From the NCBI RefSeq assembly GCF_024294785.1, contig NZ_JANCLT010000007.1, forward strand, positions 1 through 64,000: a DNA stretch of 64,000 nt, read 5' to 3'. The position numbers were made by a program, and so were the translations under genes. The notes below the pieces were generated by a model, which made no database searches, was not told where the DNA came from, and saw only the letters and a list, made by a program, of their open reading frames with translations. The DNA comes from Ectobacillus ponti. Its GTDB lineage: Bacteria; Bacillota; Bacilli; Bacillales; Bacillaceae_G. Numbering within the stretch: position 1 is the stretch's first letter; every line of letters begins with the position of its first letter. This document shows positions 1 through 8,167 of this stretch, in pieces.

Positions 1-108
<108 letters not shown>

Positions 109-116
109 AACAGAGA

Positions 117-144
117 GGACCAGCCATGATGGCTGGTCTTTTTT
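117..144 (+). terminator. Intrinsic terminator of the rRNA operon
   Basis: GACCAGCC and GGCTGGTC form an 8-bp stem with a short loop, followed by six T residues, just after the 5S gene. Confidence 0.9.
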
Positions 145-157
145 CGTGTGGTCATGT

Positions 158-345
158 GATGAAACAATACGCTGTGTAGTGGAACAAAACAGGGAGAAAT
201 GGAACAATCACAACCATCAAATTCCCGGCAGTGGAACAAAAAAGTCAAAAAATGAAACAATCTTTTTAAAATATGAAACAAAAGAATTAAAAAGTGAAAC
301 AATCACTTTAAAAAATGAAACAATTCCTCCCGGGAGCCTGTTTAG
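158..345. repeat. 21-bp-periodic GAAACAAT repeat block, copy A
   Basis: Five consecutive units beginning TGGAACAA or TGAAACAA(T) start at 232, 253, 274, 295 and 316, exactly 21 bp apart, each ending in an A-rich tract. Looser copies of the motif lie at 158, 180 and 200. A second block of the same family is at 46998-47165. The period equals two turns of B-DNA and also seven codons, so open frames run through it on both strands, but there is no ribosome site. Function unknown. Confidence 0.85.
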
Positions 346-417
346 TCTCTGTAATTTTCCTGCTGCAGGGAAACAATTCCCCACTTTTGCCCGCAAATCG
401 GTGAGCGTTCTTCCTGG

Positions 418-453
418 AAAATCTCCTTCTGCAGCTGCAGAAGGGGATTTTTC
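418..453 (+). terminator. Orphan terminator-like hairpin
   Basis: AAATC-CCTTCTGCAG pairs with CTGCAGAAGG-GATTT and is followed by a short T-run. No recognised gene lies between the 5S terminator and this hairpin. The interval 346-600 holds nothing else I recognise. It may end an unrecognised small RNA or be the 3' part of an element. Confidence 0.5.
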
Positions 454-602
454 TGTTTTACAGCGTGTTCTGATGCATAACCTCTCATTTCTCTCAAAAT
501 TCTTCTATCGCTTAAGAAAATGTTAAGGCTGGTCCGGCATAATCAATCTTGTAGACAACAACCACACATACACAAGGCTCTCTCAATAAGGAGGAATTAT
601 AG

Positions 603-1124
603 ATGAAGAAAAGTTGGTTATTTTGGCTCCCGGTTGGAGCGGCGGCAGTTTGGGCAGGTTCACACTTCTTGGGCTTTGGCCACCACGGCCATGAGATGAT
701 GCAAGGTGCGCAGGGCATGATGGGCGGCAAGGGCGGCCACGGGATGGCACAAGGCGGAGCAAACATGATGCAGGGCGGCCATGGCATGGGCCACGGCGGC
801 AGAGGCGGATTTGGCTTCGGCTGGTCGAAGGCAGTCATCGGTGCAGGGCTTGCGATTCTCGGTATTACGCTTCGCAAGGGCGCAGGTGAGACAACATGGA
901 AGAAGTGGGCGGGCTACGGCTTGCTGGCAGCGGGCCTTGTGGCAATCGCAAAACCAATTCTGCCGGTAGTGGCAATCGGCGCAGGCGCGTACTGGCTGTT
1001 CAAGAAGAAGGGCGGCTCCAAGCAGGAAGACTTCGTGACAGTGCCGGTTGAAGCAACGATTGTAAGCAGCAATGCGGCGGCATTGGACGCATGGGAACAA
1101 ACTATCTCCAAGGAGGACAAATAA
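603..1124 (+). CDS. Met/Gly/His-rich membrane protein next to PspA
   Basis: A 173-residue protein of unknown family. It has a hydrophobic N-terminal segment (about 5-24), then a low-complexity stretch (about 26-72) of Gly, Met and His with many HGM/GGHG motifs that could bind metal ions. Two hydrophobic segments follow (about 75-92 and 103-134), then a polar C-terminus. The start has a good GGAGG site nine bases upstream. The gene ends inside the ribosome site of the following PspA-family gene, so the two are surely cotranscribed. Small membrane proteins often pair with PspA/LiaH proteins as membrane anchors, and that is the inferred role here. The Met/His-rich insert is unusual for such partners. 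Confidence 0.8.
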   Translation: MKKSWLFWLPVGAAAVWAGSHFLGFGHHGHEMMQGAQGMMGGKGGHGMAQGGANMMQGGHGMGHGGRGGFGFGWSKAVIGAGLAILGITLRKGAGETTWKKWAGYGLLAAGLVAIAKPILPVVAIGAGAYWLFKKKGGSKQEDFVTVPVEATIVSSNAAALDAWEQTISKEDK

Positions 1125-1125
1125 G

Positions 1126-1770
1126 ATGGGCATTTTTACAAGAGTGAAACGAATCGTAACAGCGGATGTACATGAGCTTTTGGATAAGGCGGAAAACCCA
1201 ATCAGCCTGCTGAACCAGTATATGCGGGAGCTGGACGAGCAGGTGGGCAAGGCGAAGGACGCGCTGGCGCAGCAGCTGTATCTCGAAAAACGCCAGGAGC
1301 AGCTGGTGGCGGAAACAGCAGCGGTTGTGGCCAAGCGTACACGCCAGGCTGAGCTGGCAGTCGCAAAAGGCGAAGACACAATGGCGAAGCTGGCATTGCA
1401 GGAAAAGCTGCAGGCAGAGACTCGGCTGAACCTGTTCAAGGAACAGCTGGAAGCGATGAAGCAGCAGACGGTGAAGATCCATGAGCAGATTGACGTATTG
1501 CTGGAGAAGTACAGCGAATTGTCCTACAAGCGCTTGGTGCTGGTATCCCGCGCCCATGCGGCAAAGGTGCAGCAGCAAACACAAGCTGCCATTGCATCCT
1601 TCAGCGCGGACAGCGCGGTAAAAGGCTTCAACCGTGTGGAAGAGTATGTACAAAAGCTGGAGGCGCAAGCGGCAGCGGGCGCATACTTCGTGCCGGCAGC
1701 GCCTGCGGTAAGCGTGGAAGTGCAGGAAGCCGTGGAGCGTGAACTCGCGAAGCTGAAGGAAAGCAAATAA
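1126..1770 (+). CDS. PspA/IM30 (LiaH-type) phage-shock protein
   Basis: A 214-residue, almost wholly alpha-helical protein of the PspA/IM30 family. It opens with MGIFTRVKRIV and carries the family NPISLLNQYMRELDEQ segment near residues 24-40, followed by long coiled coil. Members assemble into large rings or rods on the inner membrane face and protect membrane integrity under envelope stress. The start follows AAGGAGG by nine bases and lies one base after the stop of the upstream membrane-protein gene. The C-terminal about 35 residues are Ala/Val/Glu-rich. I cannot tell from sequence which stress regulator controls it. A terminator follows. Confidence 0.9.
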   Translation: MGIFTRVKRIVTADVHELLDKAENPISLLNQYMRELDEQVGKAKDALAQQLYLEKRQEQLVAETAAVVAKRTRQAELAVAKGEDTMAKLALQEKLQAETRLNLFKEQLEAMKQQTVKIHEQIDVLLEKYSELSYKRLVLVSRAHAAKVQQQTQAAIASFSADSAVKGFNRVEEYVQKLEAQAAAGAYFVPAAPAVSVEVQEAVERELAKLKESK

Positions 1771-1809
1771 GCAGACAAACCCTCCCCTCCTTGTCTGTTG
1801 GTAGATTGG

Positions 1810-1837
1810 GAAGCCTGGTTGATCAGGCTTCTTTTTT
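1810..1837 (+). terminator. Terminator after pspA-like gene
   Basis: GAAGCCTG / CAGGCTTC stem with a six-base loop, followed by TTTTTT. Confidence 0.9.
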
Positions 1838-1915
1838 GTCTGCAGCTGATTTCTTGCCATATGGGACAAAAATCATGTTACTTGATTTTCCAAGCAGAAA
1901 AGGCTGTTGAATGCC

Positions 1916-1944
1916 TTGACAGAGCGGAAGATAAAGCTGATAAT
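1916..1944 (+). promoter_or_regulatory. SigA promoter of proBA leader
   Basis: TTGACA at 1916-1921 and GATAAT at 1939-1944 are separated by exactly 17 bases. This would start the T-box leader near 1951. Confidence 0.85.
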
Positions 1945-1950
1945 AATTGA

Positions 1951-2190
1951 AAAGTCAGAGCGATGAAGAGGACCAGTACGCAAGGGATGCATGAAAGAGA
2001 GCGGAATTCAGAGGCTGAAAGATTCCGTCATGACGAAGCTGCCGAACCTGCCTTGGAGTCCCGGGAGAGAAAACCCCGGGCGCATACCAGCGTTATGGGA
2101 TTGAGCGGGGCATTGTATGCCCAATTGAAGGTGGTACCGCGGAAGCAAAGTCTTTTCCGTCCTTTTCCAGAGGACGGAGAGGGCTTTTTT
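1951..2190 (+). promoter_or_regulatory. Proline T-box riboswitch upstream of proBA
   Basis: The leader has the T-box hallmarks: the GAAGAGGACCAGTACGC stem I segment near 1965, a GAA-CCT-GC specifier region with the proline codon CCT at 2047-2049, and the conserved T-box sequence GGTGGTACCGCGG at about 2131. The terminator is a strong hairpin in which GTCC-TTTTCCAGA-GGAC forms the top, ending in a T-run at about 2184-2190. Uncharged tRNA-Pro is expected to stabilise the antiterminator and turn on proline synthesis. That fits the downstream genes. An open frame through this leader has no ribosome site and is not a gene. Confidence 0.95.
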
Positions 2191-2224
2191 TATTGATGGC
2201 TTTTTGAATTTTGGAGGTGAAAGG

Positions 2225-3319
2225 ATGAAAAAACAACGGATTGTCGTAAAAATTGGCAGCAGCTCGCTGACAGGCGAATGCGGCGGCATCGACCATGAGA
2301 AGCTGGCGGATCATGTGGAAGCGATGGCGGCGCTGCGCAAGGAAGGGCATGAGGTCGTGCTTGTGTCATCCGGAGCAGTGGCGGCCGGATTTGTAGAATT
2401 AGGCTACTCTTCAAGGCCCGTTACGATCAAGGGGAAGCAGGCAGCGGCGGCGATTGGACAGGGCTTTTTGATGAGGGCGTATATGGAGCATTTTGCGAAG
2501 CACGGGATTAAGCCGGCGCAGATTTTGCTGACACGGCAGGATTTCGCAAACAAAACTTCGTACAGCAACGCCTATGATACGCTGAGTGAATTGCTGGAGC
2601 GCGGCATTCTCCCTGTCATCAATGAGAACGATACCGTATCGGTGGCCGAATTGACTTTTGGCGACAACGATATGCTGTCGGCTTTGGTGAGCGGCCTTGT
2701 GCGCGCGGACCGGCTGATCATTTTAACAGACATCAACGGGCTGTATGATGATAACCCGAAGAAAAACCCGGCTGCAAAGCGAATCGACTATTTGCGCAAG
2801 GTTACGGAGGAAATGCTCGGCAAGGCGGGCGACAGCGGCTCAAAGGTCGGCACAGGCGGGATGAAGTCGAAGCTGTATGCAGCGCAGACAGCACTGTCAC
2901 TCGGTGTTCCGGTGTTTATCGGCACCGGCAAAGGAGAGGCGAAGCTGCTGCAGGTGCTGCAGGGAGAAGGCGACGGCACGTATGTCGGGGATGAAGCGGC
3001 AATGCCTCTCAACAAGCGGAAGCAATGGATTCTGTTCCATTCCCGCGTGCAGGGCCGGCTTGTGGTGGATGGCGGCGCGGAGGAAGCGCTCCGCACCGGC
3101 GGCAAGAGCCTGCTGCCAGCCGGAGTGGTGGCAGCGGAAGGGAATTTCCAAGCAGGTGAAGTGGTGGAGGTATTCGGGCCGAGCGGTTATCTCGGCAAAG
3201 GACAGGTTTCGTATTCTTGGACAGAGCTGCAGGAGCAGCGGAAGCGGGAAGGAACAACGTATACGGTCATTCATCGTGATAATTGGGCAAGTGCCGGAGG
3301 GAGAGAGGAACATGAGTGA
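2225..3319 (+). CDS. proB: Glutamate 5-kinase (gamma-glutamyl kinase)
   Basis: First enzyme of proline synthesis; phosphorylates glutamate to gamma-glutamyl phosphate in the cytosol. The 364-residue protein has an amino-acid-kinase domain (about 3-245; KIGSSSLTG near the N-terminus, VSSGAVAAG, and the INENDTVS and GDND segments) followed by a C-terminal PUA domain (about 270-350), the usual full-length layout. The ATG at 2225 follows GGAGGTGAAAGG, which is better than an upstream in-frame ATG inside the leader. The end overlaps proA by eight bases, suggesting translational coupling. Expression is controlled by the upstream T-box. Confidence 0.97.
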   Translation: MKKQRIVVKIGSSSLTGECGGIDHEKLADHVEAMAALRKEGHEVVLVSSGAVAAGFVELGYSSRPVTIKGKQAAAAIGQGFLMRAYMEHFAKHGIKPAQILLTRQDFANKTSYSNAYDTLSELLERGILPVINENDTVSVAELTFGDNDMLSALVSGLVRADRLIILTDINGLYDDNPKKNPAAKRIDYLRKVTEEMLGKAGDSGSKVGTGGMKSKLYAAQTALSLGVPVFIGTGKGEAKLLQVLQGEGDGTYVGDEAAMPLNKRKQWILFHSRVQGRLVVDGGAEEALRTGGKSLLPAGVVAAEGNFQAGEVVEVFGPSGYLGKGQVSYSWTELQEQRKREGTTYTVIHRDNWASAGGREEHE

Positions 3320-4559
3320 GGTATGGGAAAAAGGACGTCTGGCGAAGCAGGCGGCGGCAGTGCTGGTGACGAAGACAACCGCGGAGAAGAATGAAGCGCT
3401 TGGGATCATCGCTGAGGAACTGCTGAAGCAAAGCGCTTTTATCTTGGCGGAAAATGAGAAGGATTTGGCGGCCGGCCGGGAAGCGGGCTTTACTGCATCC
3501 CTGCTGGACCGCCTGCTGCTGACGGAGAGCCGTTTGCGTGATATAGCGGATGCAATCGGACAGCTGCAGGAGCTGACAGATCCAGTTGGGGAGACTGTAC
3601 AGACGATTGAGCGCCCAAACGGCCTTTCCATTCAGCAGGTGCGTGTGCCGATCGGCGTGGTGGGGATGATTTATGAAGCGCGTCCCAATGTAACGGTGGA
3701 TGCGGCAACGCTTTGCCTGAAAACCGGCAATGCCGTCATTCTGCGGGGCAGCTCCTCCGCGAAGCACTCCAATATGGCCATCGTTCAGGTCATGCATGAT
3801 GCGCTGCGCCGGACGTCGCTTCCGGTTGACAGTGTGCAGCTCCTTGAAGATACAAGCCGTGAGACAGCAAAGGAATTGTTCACCCTGAATGAGTACCTCG
3901 ATGTGCTGATCCCGCGCGGCGGCAAAAACTTGATTGATACGGTTGTGCGGGAAGCATCTGTGCCCGTGCTGGAAACAGGGGCGGGCAACTGCCATGTGTT
4001 CATTGATGAAACCGCAGATACTGATATGGCGAAGCGTATTGTGCTGAATGCCAAGGTACAGCGCCCGTCCGTCTGCAACTCCATTGAAACCGTGCTGATC
4101 CACCGGAACTGGCTGGCGGAACATGGTGCGGCCTTGTTTGCGGCGCTGCGGGAAGCTGGTGTTGAGGTGCACGGCGACGAAGCGGTGCATGGTGTCTGTG
4201 CCGAGGCGATTCCGGCGACAGAAGAAGACTGGGAAACGGAATATTCGGCATTGATTCTGGCTGCTAAAGCAGTCCGCAGCACAGGGGAAGCCATTGAGCA
4301 TATTAACAAGTACGGCACGAAGCATTCCGAGGCAATTTTGTCCCAGGACGAAGAGAATGTGCGGCAGTTCCTGCAGTCTGTGGATGCGGCTGCCGTGTAC
4401 CACAATGCGTCCACGCGCTTCACAGACGGCTTCGAGTTTGGCTTCGGCGCGGAAATCGGCATCAGTACGCAGAAGCTGCACGCACGCGGCCCAATGGGCT
4501 TGCCCGCGCTGACCTCCACGAAGTACATGGTGCGGGGCAACGGACAAATTCGCGGCTGA
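3312..4559 (+). CDS. proA: Gamma-glutamyl phosphate reductase
   Basis: Second enzyme of proline synthesis; NADPH-dependent reduction of gamma-glutamyl phosphate to glutamate semialdehyde. The 415-residue protein is a full-length aldehyde-dehydrogenase-superfamily member, with the catalytic cysteine at about residue 255 in the [10 protein letters not shown] context and the C-terminal [21 protein letters not shown] segment typical of ProA. The ATG at 3312 overlaps the end of proB and is preceded by GGAGGGAGAGGAAC. No separate pyrroline-5-carboxylate reductase gene lies next to it. Confidence 0.97.
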   Translation: MSEVWEKGRLAKQAAAVLVTKTTAEKNEALGIIAEELLKQSAFILAENEKDLAAGREAGFTASLLDRLLLTESRLRDIADAIGQLQELTDPVGETVQTIERPNGLSIQQVRVPIGVVGMIYEARPNVTVDAATLCLKTGNAVILRGSSSAKHSNMAIVQVMHDALRRTSLPVDSVQLLEDTSRETAKELFTLNEYLDVLIPRGGKNLIDTVVREASVPVLETGAGNCHVFIDETADTDMAKRIVLNAKVQRPSVCNSIETVLIHRNWLAEHGAALFAALREAGVEVHGDEAVHGVCAEAIPATEEDWETEYSALILAAKAVRSTGEAIEHINKYGTKHSEAILSQDEENVRQFLQSVDAAAVYHNASTRFTDGFEFGFGAEIGISTQKLHARGPMGLPALTSTKYMVRGNGQIRG

Positions 4560-4617
4560 GGATGTATGAAATCTCCCGTTTCAACTCAAACTGAATAGAA
4601 AAGGGAGGTTTCGGCTT

Positions 4618-5067
4618 GTGAAAGGAATAACCATTGTTCTTGTAAAATTTATTGTAGCCGCTGTGGCCTTTGCAATTGGTCTCGATTTATTTTTTGATGC
4701 GACAATTGTGGACGTTTTGAGCTTTGCTTTCTTCGCCGCAGTCGTGTCCTACATGCTGGGGGACCGCATCATTTTGCCGCAGCTGGGAAACGCAGCCGCA
4801 CTGATGACAGACTTTTTGCTGATTTACATGAGCGTCTGGATTTTCGGCAACGTGCTGTTTGACAGCTACCTGCAGATTGCCTGGGGCAGCGGCATTTCAG
4901 CAGTGCTCATTACGATTACGGAAGTGTTTGTCCACGGCTATCTGACTGACCGCCGTGCAGGCCGGCAGTTGGATGGCGCCCGTGATATGCGCTTTGGCAG
5001 AGGGGCATTGGCGTACGAGTTTGCAGAAGAGAAGGACGTACATGATTTGAAGAAAAAAGAAGACTGA
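4618..5067 (+). CDS. YndM-like DUF2512 integral membrane protein
   Basis: A 149-residue protein with four predicted membrane helices (about 5-25, 30-50, 57-78, 85-108) and a charged cytoplasmic tail ending in KKKED. Length, helix spacing and the MLGDRIILPQLGN segment match the DUF2512/YndM family of Bacillus, whose function is unknown. The start is GTG at 4618, nine bases after GGGAGG. It is a single-gene unit ending in an intrinsic terminator. Confidence 0.8.
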   Translation: MKGITIVLVKFIVAAVAFAIGLDLFFDATIVDVLSFAFFAAVVSYMLGDRIILPQLGNAAALMTDFLLIYMSVWIFGNVLFDSYLQIAWGSGISAVLITITEVFVHGYLTDRRAGRQLDGARDMRFGRGALAYEFAEEKDVHDLKKKED

Positions 5068-5078
5068 GTATGGAAAGA

Positions 5079-5106
5079 GGCTCCTGGTTGGATGGGAGCC
5101 TTTTTT
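5079..5106 (+). terminator. Terminator after yndM-like gene
   Basis: GGCTCC / GGGAGCC stem with a nine-base loop, then six T residues. Confidence 0.85.
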
Positions 5107-5111
5107 CATGC

Positions 5112-5513
5112 CTAGTCGAGAACACCGGGGAATGGGAATACAGCTATCTCCTCATTCTTGGAGCAGCCCGTCAGGATGTAGGCCTGCTTCTGGCTGTCAA
5201 GCTGAAGGCTTTTGCAGATCTGTTCGGACTTGCCGCCGCCGTACTTATCATACGTTGCATCCTCAGCATAGGAAATGATTTTGCCGTCAAAGGAAAGGTC
5301 CTGCAGCACAGGGTCTCCTTCCTTGGTGTAGCGGACAAGGCGGATGTGGTCCTTCTTGCCGGCTTCCACATGGTCCAAGAACTCCTTCAGACGCCCGGCG
5401 TTTTGGTAGGTGCCGTGCTTTTCCACAATGTCTGTTTCTTTCGGGGTATAGCTGCCGGTGCAGCCGGCCAGCAGTGCTGCCGCGGAAAGGGAAAGAAGAG
5501 AAGACAGCTTCAT
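5112..5513 (-). CDS. Small secreted lipoprotein (DUF4362-like)
   Basis: A 133-residue lipoprotein. The N-terminus MKLSSLLSLSAAALLAGC is a short signal peptide with an LAGC lipobox, so it should be anchored to the outer face of the membrane. The mature part (KETDIVEKHGTYQNAGRLKEF... LVRYTKEGDPVLQDLSFDG) resembles DUF4362 proteins, whose function is unknown. I chose the second of two close ATGs because AAAGGAGG lies six bases upstream of it. The stop lies just beyond the convergent yndM-like terminator. Confidence 0.8.
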   Translation of the reverse strand: MKLSSLLSLSAAALLAGCTGSYTPKETDIVEKHGTYQNAGRLKEFLDHVEAGKKDHIRLVRYTKEGDPVLQDLSFDGKIISYAEDATYDKYGGGKSEQICKSLQLDSQKQAYILTGCSKNEEIAVFPFPGVLD

Positions 5514-5596
5514 GGGCATCCTCCTTTTTTTCCTATTATACCAATTCTGCATGCTGTAAAATAGAAATATAGTAACACGGAGAGGGGGGGCAGACA

Positions 5597-5974
5597 ATGG
5601 GATTTCTTGATGGGCTGATGGGCAACGCTTCAGAGGTCAGTGTAAAAGAGGTGCAGAGTGAGCTGAAAAGTATTCTGGCTGCGGGTGAAGCTGTGGAGAA
5701 GGCGTACCGCTTGATCCGGGATGTATTTGTATTCACCGATAAGCGTTTGATTCTGGTTGATAAGCAGGGATTGACCGGAAAGAAAACGGAGTATCATTCT
5801 ATTCCGTACCGCAGCATTACCCACTTCAGCGTGGAAACAGCGGGTAGCTTCGATTTGGATGCTGAGCTGAAGATTTGGGTGTCCGGCAGCCAAATGCCAA
5901 TCCAAAAGCAATTCAACAAAAATCTCAACATCTATGAGGTCCAAAGTGTGTTGGCCGCATATGTGCTGAAGTGA
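5597..5974 (+). CDS. Bacterial PH-domain protein (bPH_1 family)
   Basis: A 125-residue cytoplasmic protein that matches the bacterial pleckstrin-homology fold of the bPH_1 type. It contains the VFTDKRLILVDKQGLTGKK and YHSIPYRSITHFSVETAG segments, followed by a strand pattern and a C-terminal helix. No signal or membrane segment. The ATG is preceded by GAGGGGGGGCAGACA. The ligand or partner of these proteins is not known. It ends before a strong hairpin terminator. Confidence 0.8.
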   Translation: MGFLDGLMGNASEVSVKEVQSELKSILAAGEAVEKAYRLIRDVFVFTDKRLILVDKQGLTGKKTEYHSIPYRSITHFSVETAGSFDLDAELKIWVSGSQMPIQKQFNKNLNIYEVQSVLAAYVLK

Positions 5975-5976
5975 AG

Positions 5977-6024
5977 GAGCGGGCTTTTCTCGTACGAAAG
6001 TATGAGAAAAGTTCGCTCTTTTCG
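5977..6024 (+). terminator. Long-stem terminator
   Basis: GAGCGGGCTTTTCTC and GAGAAAAGTTCGCTC pair around a GTACGAAAGTAT loop, followed by TTTT. Confidence 0.8.
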
Positions 6025-6089
6025 CTGACGAGAGCAGTCCGGTATTTTCGTAAGATAAGAGTATCAGACATGCAAAGGGGTGCTCATAG

Positions 6090-6803
6090 ATGAGTAAAGT
6101 TGTGATGATTACAGGTGCTTCACGAGGCTTGGGGAGAGAGCTGGCGCTGGCTTTTGCCAGAGGGGGAAACGATTTGGCAATCTGCGCCCGCAACGGGGAG
6201 GCGCTGGCGTCGGTGAAGCATGAGGCGGAGCAGCTGGGAGTGCGCGTCGTGGCGGTTGCGGTGGATGTGTCGGTTCCCAGAGATGTGGAGAAGTTTGTGG
6301 CGGTTGCGGAGGAAGCCTTCGGCCGGGTGGATGTGCTGATTAACAATGCTTCCATCCTGGGGCCGAGCCCGATGCCGTACCTGCTGGATTTTCCGGAGGA
6401 GGACTTTCTGGAGGTGCTGCGGGTGAATGTGATGAACCCGTTTCTGGTCAGCAAGCGGGTGCTGCCGGGGATGCTGCAGCGGAACGCGGGTTCCATTATT
6501 AATGTAACATCTGAGGCGGGGCATACCGGCTATGCCGGCTGGGGTGCCTATGCCGTTTCCAAGTTTGCCTTGGAGGGCGTCACAGAGGTCTGGGCGGATG
6601 AAGTCAGCGATACAAATGTACGCATCAACATGGTGGACCCGGGCGAGATGGACACAGCGATGCATGCGTTGGCGGTTCCGGACTGCGACTATGAGCTGGC
6701 GAATCCGGCTGATGTGGTGGACGTATTTCTATACTTGGCTTCCGATGCTTCCCGTGAGAACGGGGAACGGCTGACTGCCGGAGGTGAGAGATATGGCAAC
6801 TAG
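6090..6803 (+). CDS. Short-chain dehydrogenase/reductase
   Basis: A 237-residue classical SDR. It has the TGASRGLG nucleotide-binding motif at the N-terminus, NNAS near residue 89, a catalytic Ser in VTSEAGHTG and the YAVSK catalytic Tyr-Lys. The acidic/neutral pattern after beta-2 (CARNGEAL, with Arg) suggests NADP(H), as an inference. Substrate unknown. It is the first gene of a tight operon: its last eleven bases overlap the start of the QueA-like gene. The ATG follows AAAGGGGTG. Confidence 0.85.
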   Translation: MSKVVMITGASRGLGRELALAFARGGNDLAICARNGEALASVKHEAEQLGVRVVAVAVDVSVPRDVEKFVAVAEEAFGRVDVLINNASILGPSPMPYLLDFPEEDFLEVLRVNVMNPFLVSKRVLPGMLQRNAGSIINVTSEAGHTGYAGWGAYAVSKFALEGVTEVWADEVSDTNVRINMVDPGEMDTAMHALAVPDCDYELANPADVVDVFLYLASDASRENGERLTAGGERYGN

Positions 6804-7797
6804 TACGAGTATGGACTTTTGGCTGCCGGATGAACTGAACGCCGCCGCTCCCGCAGAACGGCGCGGCATCCGCCGGGATCATGTGAAGCTGCTGGTGCTG
6901 GACCGAAAATCAGGAGAGGTGAGCCATGATATCTTTTACAATCTGGAGCAATATCTGTCACCGGGGGATGTGATTGTGCTGAACAACAGCCGGACGCTGC
7001 CGGCCATTTTGAAGGCGCAGGATGGAACGGAGCTGCGGCTTGCCAGAAGAATTGACAGCCGCACCTGGGATGTCCTGCTTGTCAGCGACAGGGTGAAGCA
7101 GGGGGACACCTTCTTCTTCTCAAATACGCTGTCCGCCACTGTGACAGGTGACGAGTGCGACAGCCCCATTACAAGAGTCATGTTCTCCAAGGAGGGAACG
7201 GCCCTGCTGGAGGAGCTGTATGCGCTTGGCGAGCCGGTCCGCTATGAATATATCCAGGAGCCGTGGGGGCTGGAGTATTACCAGACGGTGTTCGCCAGCA
7301 AGCCGGGCTCGGTGGAAATGCCGTCGGCCGGGCGGGCCTTCAGCTGGCAGCTGCTGAAGCGGCTGCAGCAAAAGGGCGTCAAAATCGCTTATATGCAGCT
7401 GCACACCGGGCTGAGCTATTTCCTGGATGACAAGTGGGAGCATTCGCCGGAGGACAACTTGGAGGAATACGACATTCCTGTTGAGACGATGCAGGAGGTG
7501 CAGCGGGCAAAGGAGCATGGCCACAAGGTCATCGCGGTCGGCACGACAGTGGTGCGGGCGCTGGAAACGGCGGCAAAAACAAATGCTCTCTCCGGCTGGA
7601 CGAATTTATATATTACAGGAGACTATCAGCTTCAGGTCGCGGATGCCATTATTACCGGCATGCACGAGCCAAAGGCGAGCCACCTGGATATGCTGTGCGC
7701 CTTTGTTGCCCCGAATCACCTCTTCAATGCCTATGGTCTTGCAATACAGGAACGGTATCTCTGGCATGAGTTTGGCGATATGAATCTCATTGTATAG
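6793..7797 (+). CDS. Divergent QueA-like protein
   Basis: A 334-residue homologue of S-adenosylmethionine:tRNA ribosyltransferase-isomerase (QueA), the enzyme that makes epoxyqueuosine in tRNA. Alignable segments include VIVLNNSRTLPA, YYQTVFASKPGS, IAVGTTVVRALET and the C-terminal AYGLAIQERYLWHEFGD. Positions that are conserved in true QueA are changed: the PTAGLHFT segment reads PSAGRAFS, the LHVGLGTF segment reads LHTGLSYF, and NFHLPKS reads GMHEPKA. It therefore may be a paralogue with a different substrate. The ATG at 6793 has GGAGGTG seven bases upstream and overlaps the SDR gene. No tgt or other queuosine gene is nearby. Confidence 0.85.
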   Translation: MATSTSMDFWLPDELNAAAPAERRGIRRDHVKLLVLDRKSGEVSHDIFYNLEQYLSPGDVIVLNNSRTLPAILKAQDGTELRLARRIDSRTWDVLLVSDRVKQGDTFFFSNTLSATVTGDECDSPITRVMFSKEGTALLEELYALGEPVRYEYIQEPWGLEYYQTVFASKPGSVEMPSAGRAFSWQLLKRLQQKGVKIAYMQLHTGLSYFLDDKWEHSPEDNLEEYDIPVETMQEVQRAKEHGHKVIAVGTTVVRALETAAKTNALSGWTNLYITGDYQLQVADAIITGMHEPKASHLDMLCAFVAPNHLFNAYGLAIQERYLWHEFGDMNLIV

Positions 7798-7807
7798 GAG
7801 GAAGCTT

Positions 7808-8143
7808 ATGAGACTGCATCATATTGGGGTAGAGACGGCAAACCTTCAGGCCTCGCTGGATTTTTATATCCGCCTCGGGTTTACTTTGGTAGATCGGGTC
7901 CGCTTTCTCGATCAGGACATTCCGTTCCTGCAGCTTGGCAGCTGTACGATTGAATTGCTGGAGGTGGAAAGCACGGCAAGTGAGCAGCATCTTTGCTTTG
8001 AAGTGGAGGATTTGCAGGCGATAAGAGGTGCTAAGATTATAGAGGGGCCATACACGCTGCAAAACGGATGGAAGACCTTGTTCCTGGAAGGGCCGGGCGG
8101 GGAAATCATTGAGCTTTTGCAGAGATCGTGTCCCAAGATATAA
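7808..8143 (+). CDS. Glyoxalase/VOC-fold protein
   Basis: A 111-residue single-domain vicinal-oxygen-chelate protein. It opens with MRLHHIGVETANLQASLDFY, the usual glyoxalase start with a His metal ligand, and contains a second beta-alpha-beta unit (LCFEVEDLQAI ... LFLEGPGGEIIELLQ) with the Glu ligand position. It resembles methylmalonyl-CoA epimerase and lactoylglutathione lyase relatives; substrate unknown. The start follows AGGAGGAAGCTT, ten bases after the stop of the QueA-like gene, so it belongs to the same operon. Confidence 0.8.
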   Translation: MRLHHIGVETANLQASLDFYIRLGFTLVDRVRFLDQDIPFLQLGSCTIELLEVESTASEQHLCFEVEDLQAIRGAKIIEGPYTLQNGWKTLFLEGPGGEIIELLQRSCPKI

Positions 8144-8167
8144 TGGAAGAAAACGGGTGGGGGATGC

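Noticed and set aside
146-526. Open frames on both strands through the 21-bp repeats
   Set aside because: The period is a multiple of three, so frames stay open by necessity. There is no ribosome site and no protein similarity.
1963-2196. Open frame of 77 codons on the plus strand
   Set aside because: It lies wholly inside the proline T-box, includes its conserved elements, and has no ribosome site.
2877-3311. Upstream extension of the proA frame
   Set aside because: It is antiparallel-free shadow of proB in another frame; proA starts at 3312 with family-typical N-terminus.
3267-4547. Long minus-strand frame of 426 codons opposite proA
   Set aside because: GC-rich codons give long antisense frames. 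No ribosome site and no family match; same for the long minus frames opposite fadE, fadN, fadA and yhfW.
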